This document shows, in pieces, positions 56,607 to 64,000 of a stretch of 64,000 nt of DNA. The position numbers and the translations under genes are program-made. The DNA is from Psococerastis gibbosa. Its lineage: Eukaryota; Arthropoda; Insecta; Psocodea; Psocidae. Location of the stretch: NCBI GenBank assembly GCA_963971405.1, contig OZ020486.1:29907419-29971418 (forward strand), read 5' to 3'. How positions within the stretch are numbered: position 1 is the stretch's first letter; each line of letters starts with the position of its first letter. The notes beneath the pieces are model-generated. The model was not told the origin of the DNA and ran no database searches. It saw only the letters and a list, made by a program, of their open reading frames with translations.

Positions 56607-58380
56607 TTATTCCTTTGTAATTTATCCATAGTATAAGGAAAGCTTTGTAACGGTCCAAATTTTCGAAAAGTGATTTTTTCGAAATGTCTGTCTGTCTGTC
56701 GCTCTGTCTGTCTGTTCATCGATTTTCGGGCAAACTACTCAGTCGATTATGATGAAATTCGGCATGTAGGTTCACAAAAATTATGCCTCAGGACCGTTTT
56801 TTTGTATTTTGGGCTAACTCAATTTGGGGGAGGTTTATTCTCAAAAAACTAAAAAAAACGTCTAAAAAAATTATTTCTCAAAAACGGCTCCTACTATTTT
56901 TTTTTTAATTCATATATATTGTAGTCGTTATTAATGTTAACAAAATGCGGGGGGTCGCTTGCCCCTTGATAGTTTGCTTCTGGGGGCCAAAAAAAAACTA
57001 AATTTTAATGAAAAATGGCTGAAAAATAATTTTTCTGCGAAACCTTTTAATTGATGATTTCTACCTTCAGGCCTGTTGTAGGAGATATATTTAGCAACGA
57101 AACCGGACAGGTTGCTTTCCCAAAAAACTATTTGGTCTTGTGCAAAAAATTATTTTTTGAAAAAATTAAAAATTACGCTCAAACGCATTGCGTGCTCTGC
57201 TATTATTGCTGTGTGGGAATGTGTTGTTCTGACCTATCTAGAATTTACCTCACCTCCAGTGATAAATTGGAAAGCATGTTCGAGTAAACTCGGACCGGTT
57301 CTTTAAGTAGGAAAGAAAGCAATTCCTTTCAAGATGGAAAGACATAACAAAATGGGCGGGAATGGGATTCGAGCCCGAGGTGCAACTATTCCAGGGGAGG
57401 GGGTCGGAATGTTGGCGTAATGTAGGCGGGGACACGGTCCGTCAAAGCCCCCCCCCCCGCCTCGAGCAATGTAAGACGTGGTTCATGGAGACCCCCGGGC
57501 TCCCCATAATAATCCATAATAATATAATAGAACCGGTCCAAGTTTACTCGAACATGCTTTCCAATTTATCAAGTAGTAGCTAGAGGAAATGAGTAATTTC
57601 ATGGTAAATAATTTTCTTATAGACAAATTTCGGGCATCTCGGGGGGGGGGGGGTTGTCCACCTGACGTCACTGGAGGTGAGGTCACACCAACAAATTACC
57701 ACACATCAATAATGGCAGGGAGCGCAATGCTTTTGGGCGCAAATTTTCTATCATTTTGTCAAAAAATAATTTTTTGTGCAAAACCAAATAGTTTTTTGGG
57801 AAAGCAACCTGTCCAGTTTCGTTACTCAATTTAACACCTAAAACATGCCTGAAGGTAGAAACATCGATAGAAAGGTTTCGAAGAAAAATTATTTTTTAGT
57901 CATATTTCATTAAAATTTAGTTTTTTATATTTTTTTACCCCCAGAAGCAAACTATCAAGGGGCAAGCGACCCCCCGCATTTTGTCAACATTGATAACAAC
58001 TACAATATATGTGAATTTAAAAGAAATCGTTTGAGCCGTTTTTGAGATATAATTTTTTTATACGTTTTTTGGAGTTTTTTGAAAATAAAACCCCTCCGAA
58101 TTGAGTTAGCCCAAAATAAAAATAATGTTTCCGAGGCATGATTTTTGTGAACCTACATGCCGAATTTCACTCAAATCCACCGAGTAGTTTGCCCGGAAAT
58201 CGACGAACAGACAGACCGACAGACCGACAGACCGACAGAGTGACAGACAGACATTTCGTAAAAACCACTTTTTCCTGTTCCTGGGACCTCAAAACGTGTA
58301 AATCCGTTGAAATCTCGGAATCGAACATTTCGACCATCACAAAACTTTCCTTATACTACGTATAAATTGGAAAGCAATAA
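56607..58380. mobile_element. Large fold-back element (~1.77 kb, arms ~650-700 bp)
   Basis: The left arm (56607-57262) and right arm (57673-58380) are inverted and diverged copies. Blocks in order are ATAGTATAAGGAAAG, a TGTC/GACA microsatellite, GAAATTCGGCATGTAGGTTC, TTTTGGGCTAACTCAATT, GCGGGGGGTCGCTTGCCCCT, GACAGGTTGCTTTCCCAAAA and CTCACCTCCAGTGA. The centre holds a second inverted pair of ~43 bp (57259-57302 and 57530-57572, AAATTGGAAAGCATGTTCGA). No transposase. Confidence 0.8.
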
Positions 58381-58489
58381 GGCAAGGACCCCACTCCTAG
58401 ATGAACGCAACAAACCAGAAGTTAATGTGGTCAAGGAAAGGGCTGTTGGTGTGAAGTGCAGAAGCTAGTTTATTTATATATGTATATGC

Positions 58490-58815
58490 CAACGGCCTTA
58501 CCATGTTGATTCCATTAGAGCAGAGCATGTTTCAAACTGCGGCAACTTGGTAGTGTGCACAGCGTTGGCAGGGGAACCTGGTGGGACATGATAACGCGCA
58601 TAAGCAGTATAAGTCGAGTCCTGCTCACCTCCGATTTAATCGTGTGGCTTTACCATGTTCCCCAAGTGGTTCGGAATCCACTATAATCAGGAGGTCCTCC
58701 CTGTCAGTCAACTCCTCTTTCCCCGAGGTGAAAGAGTCTGCCCTTAGGGTGCCTCAAGTTAACAAACAGGCTCACTTCCCCCGCCAGGCTGAAAGGGTTG
58801 CTTAATGCAAAAATG
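58490..58815 (-). mobile_element. Interspersed repeat with CAA-type tail, inverted copy
   Basis: Inverted match of 31195-31535 (CCAACGGCCTTACCATGTTG, CCACTATAATCAGGAG, CCGAGGTGAAAGAGTCTGCC). Colinear over about 320 bp, with a ~30-bp extra stretch near 58585. Confidence 0.6.
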
Positions 58816-58829
58816 CTGGCGTTATATAC

Positions 58830-59555
58830 AACAATATAAGGCTACCTAATTGGAATGGAAGTCGTTGCCAGTAAGAACTATTTCGTTTTGACCAAAAGTA
58901 TACCACTGTCGCGATTAAAGTTTTACGAGTTTTAAATGACGTTACCTTATATGCCTATAAAGCCATTGTCACGGCACTGTGCGTGATAAAAGAACATGCC
59001 AGATTATTATTACCGACTGTAAGTGGACAATACAATGAGCTTATGGGCATTACAACGTGCAGCCAATTGTAAGTTGGTAACAAGCAGTGCGTCTGCAACA
59101 AAATCTTTGGAAACTCTGCCTAGCCTACGCATAGTATAGTTAAATCTTTTCCTGTCAACAAGACGTTTCTTATCAGATTCATGTAATAATCGATTTACTT
59201 ACGAAAATGTGAGATTCCGGTGAAAAACACGCATACGCTACTACCAACACTTTTCTACATGTAGCTAATTATTATCATACATTTATACCTTATATATATG
59301 TATATATATACTTTATATAGTATATTTTTTACCTTATATTGTATATCGTTTAGTCTATGACCCAATTATTCACTGTTCAGTGGTGCTGGGACCTTTATAA
59401 CTGTCCTTTTTTGAAATTTCACAAACAATTTATATTAGTGCCCCAAAAGGGAATGTCGAATTAATTATTCTGCCTCCCGGAAATTAGTACATGAATGATA
59501 CATGTCCTAACCAATATGCTACGCCCTGTTGAGTGATAAAAAGTCAATTACAACA
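58830..59555. other. Nothing recognised
   Basis: AT-rich; TA-rich stretch at 59286-59345. No gene. Confidence 0.3.
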
Positions 59556-59559
59556 CTAG

Positions 59560-60075
59560 ACTAGGTCAGGACATGTAGAGTAGAGGTACAGACTCCGACT
59601 TTCAACTGAAAGGTTGATAAACAAAAAATAACAAAAACTTAGAGTTTTAGAAAAACTTGTTATAACAACCCGAATTAGTAAAACCCAAATAATCGTTAAG
59701 AAATTAACTTTGTCTAAGAAACCCACTTGTGTTAGTATAAAAAGTAAAAGGGTTTTATACTAACACAAGTGGGTTTCTTAGACAAAGTTAATTTCTTAAC
59801 GATTATTTGGGTTTTACTAATTCGGGTTGTTATAACAAGTTTTTCTAAAACTCTAAGTTTTTGTTATTTTTTGTTTATTAAAATGAAATACCACGAAGTC
59901 ACGAGTAATCTAATTATTTATGAAAGGTTGATGGTTCGAGTCCCACACTAGCTACATTTTCTGGCATGTAAAGCAGGTTGTCCCGGGCCTTCCTAGCTTA
60001 GTGAAAGAGAAAAGATAAGATACCCCTAACTCCGTTGGCTTAGTAATAGAACAAAAAGTCAATATTTATTTATTT
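59560..60075 (+). mobile_element. SINE-like repeat, family 2, split copy
   Basis: A-box-like TAGAGTAGAGGTACAGACTC (about 59577) and a consensus B box GGTTCGAGTCCC (59934-59945). Then CATTTTCTGGCATGTAAAGC, GTCCCGGGCCTTCCTAGC, GGCTTAGTAATAGAACAAAA and AGTCAATATTTATTTATTTA. The two boxes belong to one tRNA-like head interrupted by 59619-59920. Truncated relatives lie at 27466, 62440 and 63625. Confidence 0.7.
59617..59878. repeat. Perfect inverted repeat, 126-bp arms, 10-bp spacer
   Basis: 59617-59742 and 59753-59878 are exact reverse complements by base-by-base reading. The spacer is AGTAAAAGGG. The structure lies inside a 302-bp insertion flanked by the 12-bp direct repeat TGAAAGGTTGAT (59607-59618 and 59921-59932). 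No coding content of its own: the ORF across the right arm is a by-product. Confidence 0.95.
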
Positions 60076-60310
60076 ATAGATTACTAATTTTCTAGCCGTA
60101 GGTTGAAGCCGGAAACCAAGTTAGTAAAATAATCGTGTATTTTCCATTCGCCACAGTACACAATAGGTCTATTAGAAGTCAAAGTGGCAGAAATTTTGAT
60201 GAGGCTCTTTTAATTCATTGTCCACTTCGGCTACAAATGCGGGATAGGGAAGCTTTAGTGTCAGTGAGAAGACCTAGTCAAATAATTACTTAAACCCTTA
60301 TTAAATGGTC
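60076..60310. other. Nothing recognised
   Basis: Short stretch without recognised feature. Confidence 0.3.
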
Positions 60311-60314
60311 TTAA

Positions 60315-60699
60315 GAGGACATGCTACGTAGAAAATTGGCACCCCAAAACTAAATGCTTTTTATTTTTTATTTCATTAACTCAGCTAGTTATTAAAAATT
60401 TGGCTCACCTAAGTTGCAGAAGACTATTTCGTGCATCATATAATCGGGTATTTTTACTTTTCGGTTTTGTAGTTTTTCCAAAATCCCAGATTGCCCGAAA
60501 GTTTTGTCCTCAGTGGTTGTTATGAAAGAACTAAGGTATCAAAAATTTAATATTTCCTATATTATATGATGCATAAAGCAGTTTCCCACAACTAACATGA
60601 GCCAAATCTTTTATAACTTGCTTTGTTAATTAATTAAAAAATAAACAGTCATTAAAAACAGCAAATTTTGGGGTGCTGATTTTCTACGTAGTAGTCCCC
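60315..60699. mobile_element. TTAA-flanked MITE (385 bp)
   Basis: TTAA on both sides (60311-60314, 60700-60703). The left GAGGACATGCTACGTAGAAA and the right end inverted GGGGACTACTACGTAGAAAA continue into GCACCCCAAAA; TIRs about 40 bp. TTAA duplication points to piggyBac- or Kolobok-type mobilisation. No ORF. Confidence 0.78.
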
Positions 60700-60703
60700 T
60701 TAA

Positions 60704-61345
60704 GTGGGAAACAAGACTTCAAGTCGTTGAAACGAAATTTTCTCACTGTATTGATTGAATTAGCTTTAGTACTTCCCAAACCACTATAGTATATAGGCTA
60801 TCTATCAATAAAAAGGCAAGAAATAAAAATAATTAGATACATTGTAGTGTTCATGGCTTCACCCATGGAAACTGTCCAAATGAAAGCTTGTAGAAGCCTA
60901 AAACCCGGGCCTTATAAGAAAATTCATCGATTTACCAAGCAGCGTCTGGTAGCCATTTTGAGCTTTATTGATAGCTGATTAATAGACATTCCCCATTAAT
61001 ACTGAACCATCAGCTGACGGGCATCAACGTTCCCCGTCCATCGCCCTCCATTATTAGATTATTGATTAGCATTTTTTATTTCCTCAATTCCTTTCTTCCA
61101 CGTTTATAATCCTCTTCATCTATATTTTATAAGTACCTGAAGTTCACTTTTGCGATAGGCTATAATAGACTTTGGGAATACAATTGAAACCAAATTTAAT
61201 TGGGGAATTTACCAATACCATCCAATCATGGACGGATACAGGGGGGCAGGGGAGTAGCTGAAAGCCTGAAAGTCAGAGTGCCTACCACTACTCTACGGGA
61301 TCTGACTATATAGGCTGCAGCGCTGTATGGTAAGGTAAGTTATCA
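60704..61345. other. Nothing recognised
   Basis: GGACGGATACAGGGGGGCAG at 61222 looks like a lone hAT-type end. No gene. Confidence 0.3.
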
Positions 61346-61349
61346 GATT

Positions 61350-61492
61350 TAATGCTTCTACTTCTTTTTCTTCTTCTTCTTTTCCTTCTTCTTATTTTTC
61401 TTCTTCTTTTTCTTCTTCTGCTTCTTCTTTTTCTTCTTCTAATTCTGCTTCTTCTTTTTCTTCTTCTAATTCTGCTTCTTCAGCCAACGCCC
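61350..61492. repeat. (CTT)n-rich microsatellite, minus-strand (GAA)n
   Basis: About 140 bases of CTT/TTC repeats with a TTCTAATTCTGC variant repeated. The adjacent GC-richer stretch to 61565 could be the 3' end of a minus-strand GAA-tailed retroelement, but I see no coding sense. Confidence 0.75.
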
Positions 61493-61569
61493 GTCCTTGG
61501 CTAGTAGACGCCGCGCCGCATAGTAGAGCCAATTCCTCCTGTGCGGTAGTTCGGTTTTCTACCTCAAAT

Positions 61570-62440
61570 TAATGCAATCGGACACTATGCAGATAATAAT
61601 GGTAATAAAACACAAAGAAATCGGATAATATCAACCCAGCAACTGTCAGCATATTAAAGTGGGGAAAGTCATTTGGCAGGGAATTAGGAGGGTCCCTAAT
61701 GGAAGGTATTTATAATAATAAGGTATATGATGAGGTAACGGCAGCAGCTGGAAAATCAGCAGTTACCTTCCGCAAGACAAAATTAAGATCAATTAGTAGG
61801 GGTGGAAAAGCACGCAGTCTGGGCAAATTTTGAACTATGAGGGAAATTTCATCCCTGGCTTAATTCAAACCCGCCGCCCTATGGATTATCTCTCATGCTC
61901 CTTCTCAACATGCAACATTGTCTCTGTGGATTAAATCTTAATCATCAACCTCCACCTTAATACCTTAAGCCTGTGCTGGGTTTCCAAAATCCAATCAATA
62001 AATTGCATGACTAATTTTTCCGTGCTGCATGCCTAATCATAACTTGCTAGTTGAGGTTCTTTTTAGCAACCATAATCAGTACGGTAATGAAATTGAATGA
62101 AATCCGGCAAAATTTGACTTGGGGTATAACTACCATCCCTACGAAACTATGTCGTCATTGTTCATTCAAGAGAAATGGCGGGAATATCAGCGGGATTACG
62201 TATTATACTTTATAGCCAATATTATATGCAGGTCGGTCCATAGCATGTTTCCAAAAAAGACAATGACGAGGTTTCGAGACATTTACTTTCTATTCCGCTT
62301 TCTAACTGATGCCGAAGGCCCCAACTCCAATAAACGACATTGTTCAGTTAGAGACAAAAGAATTAAGCTTTGTTTTTGCAACTATAATAAAGTGTGTAGT
62401 TAGGACCAAGAAAATTTAGCCATACCTATCAAAACATAAT
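61570..62440. other. Nothing recognised
   Basis: A 94-codon ORF at 62119-62403 has a faint low-complexity look and no recognisable family. Confidence 0.3.
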
Positions 62441-62520
62441 AAATAAAGACTTTTTGTCTGTTGACTTTTTGTACCGCCTGCTTTACATGCTCTCCGATGC
62501 ATGGCCAGAAAATGTAGGAA
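62440..62520 (-). mobile_element. SINE-like repeat, family 2, fragment
   Basis: On the minus strand: CTACATTTTCTGGCCATG, ATGTAAAGCAGGCGGTAC and AAAAAGTCAACAG. The middle of the family body is missing. Confidence 0.5.
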
Positions 62521-63390
62521 TATTGGAGGGACCCTCTGGTGCCATTAAAAGTGGTGTCGTATACGTTAATTCATTAATTCAAAAAAATCTAATTTTGAAA
62601 ATAAGGTAATAATAACCCTGTATACTGTATATATATATATATATGTAGTATGCTGGGCCACTGTATTATTTTGTAGTATTATAGTAGTCTGCCCATTCAC
62701 GTCAGTGCAATAACCCATTCGGCCTATCACCAGTACTTTAGGATAGGGAAAATCGAAGAAGTCGAAATTTAACCTGCGTCAATTACTATTAACATGAATC
62801 TATACTCAGATTAACTATTTATTACTGTACAGGTACTATTTCACAAAGAGGAAAGCATGCATACGGGTTTCCCTGTACATACTGTTCATTTTAGATTTTA
62901 TTGACCGGAATCGCTATATTAGCAATTTCGAAAATGGGATGGTACTAAGACCCCTTTCCGATTTTAATTTATCTGGAATTGAAAAGCTAATTTTGTGGAG
63001 GGCGCCTGGATTAGGGCGTGAACGAGCTGAAAGCAAAACCAATTTTAAGAGCGTGTACCCGAACAAAAGCTAAATTGGTTGAATAATCAGAAAACGAGTT
63101 GAGGAACCAGTGATTATTATGTGGATGGAAAAACTAATATAAACTCAAATAATCTGAAAGGAAATAAACGCTACCACATTTAATTATTTATACGCAACGA
63201 CGCCTCTTTGCACAATCATATATCATATCATACAGCCCACATATTACGATATAATGTTACTCACATCCCCAGAAAAATATCATTTTTCCCGCAAAAGTAA
63301 GTTTGTATTATATAACGATGTGAGATATCCATATGCAATCATCATTATTCGCGTCTACTGCATGCAATACCTATATCTACAATAGGTCTA
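62521..63390. other. Nothing recognised
   Basis: TA microsatellite at 62624-62645. No gene. Confidence 0.3.
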
Positions 63391-63392
63391 CT

Positions 63393-63520
63393 AGGACCGT
63401 AATCAGGATTTTATTTGGGGAGGGGGGGGGGGCCTGCGCTCCTATAGCATAAAGTGAAATATCGTACATTTGGAAAGTTACATTCTAACTACTGTAAAGC
63501 CAAAAACTGGTTACGGGCCT
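63393..63520. mobile_element. Small relative of hAT-like element 1 (128 bp)
   Basis: AGGACCGTAATCAGGATTTT followed by a G-run and CTCCTATAGCATAAAGT, GGAAAGTTACATTCTAAC matches the left part of 47571-47920. The right end inverted AGGCCCGTAACCAG. No matching 8-bp duplication seen. Confidence 0.6.
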
Positions 63521-63624
63521 ATTCTGTTATATTCTGTAATGCAGTTTCAAGGGCTCCACCGTCTTTCGTGAAGCTATTGAAAATTAGATCCGAAAGAAGC
63601 CTTCATGATTATTCCTACATAATA

Positions 63625-63735
63625 AATAAATAAGGACTTTTTGCACTATTACTAAGCCAACCTTTAGTTAGGGCTGTAAGGCCCTCTTATACACTCCACT
63701 AGGAAGGCCCGGGACTGCCTGCTTTACATCTACTG
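63625..63735 (-). mobile_element. SINE-like repeat, family 2, 3' part
   Basis: On the minus strand: ATGTAAAGCAGGCAGTCCCG, GGCCTTCCTAGTGGAGTG, GAGGGCCTTACAGCCCTAAC, GGCTTAGTAATAGTGCAAAA and AGTCCTTATTTATTTATT. 5'-truncated. Confidence 0.62.
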
Positions 63736-63739
63736 CATG

Positions 63740-64000
63740 ATTATACAAATAGAATCGTAAAGCCAAAGTGTTTATTTAACTGCGGACAAACTCATTTTGA
63801 GATAAACGTAAGCTATGAAACTTTACTATTTTAATTGACTGCCTCGGTAGTCATTAGGCTAAAACTTGGGCCTAAATAATAATTATCAAATGAGGTAGAT
63901 GACAATATTATAGGATTGAACAGCACAAATATTAGCAGAAATAGAGAAGACAACAGGCAACACAGGCAACACATTATTACTCACGTTTTTTCAACTGGAA
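63740..64000. other. Nothing recognised
   Basis: Unassigned sequence to the window end. Confidence 0.3.

Noticed and set aside
59769..59951. 60-codon ORF across the right arm of the perfect inverted repeat
   Set aside because: AT-rich hydrophobic text created by the arm; no start context or homologous frame.

Overview
This window looks like animal, very probably arthropod, nuclear DNA. It is AT-rich and non-coding apart from one recognisable protein gene. That gene is an intact-looking serotonin receptor of the arthropod 5-HT7 type on the minus strand. Its N-terminal coding exon is at 22612-23499 and its C-terminal coding exon at 369-968. The 21.6-kb phase-0 intron between them falls in intracellular loop 3. 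Joined, they give 495 residues with all the class A aminergic GPCR landmarks. A splice acceptor sits upstream of the start codon, so at least one non-coding 5' exon probably lies further upstream (right of 23558). A short TTAGG run, the arthropod telomere motif, and the receptor sequence support an arthropod. Insect versus crustacean or chelicerate cannot be settled from this window.

Everything else I can support is repeat-derived. (1) A PIF/Harbinger-like MITE family (TIR about GGCGCCCATTCCACCGACC, TWA target duplication) has seven near-complete copies, a short relative and a terminal remnant. Its arms are palindromes nested inside palindromes. (2) hAT-like non-autonomous elements have TIRs starting CAGTG/CAGG/CAGAG and 8-bp target duplications that can be read directly, including one element inserted at the edge of another (47571-48726). 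(3) There is a deletion-derivative mariner (3377-4281, TA duplication). (4) Many 5'-truncated non-LTR retrotransposon 3' ends are present, several with reverse-transcriptase C-terminal peptide and (GAA)n tails. (5) Two SINE-like families occur; one copy is split between its A and B boxes by a perfect 126-bp-arm inverted repeat (59617-59878). (6) Several large fold-back elements occur, the biggest at 56607-58380.

Layout: 1-368 is the 3' flank of the receptor; 369-968 is its last coding exon; 969-22611 is the intron, loaded with mobile elements; 22612-23558 is the first coding exon plus 5' UTR with a small uORF; 23559-64000 is 5' intron or upstream DNA with no other protein gene that I can recognise, dense in MITEs, SINEs and LINE 3' ends.

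The most unusual structures are the perfect hairpin insertion at 59617-59878, the nested palindromic MITE family, the ~1.8-kb fold-back with a second inverted repeat in its centre, and a ~110-130-bp repeat that recurs as short arrays inside or next to hAT-like elements at five places.
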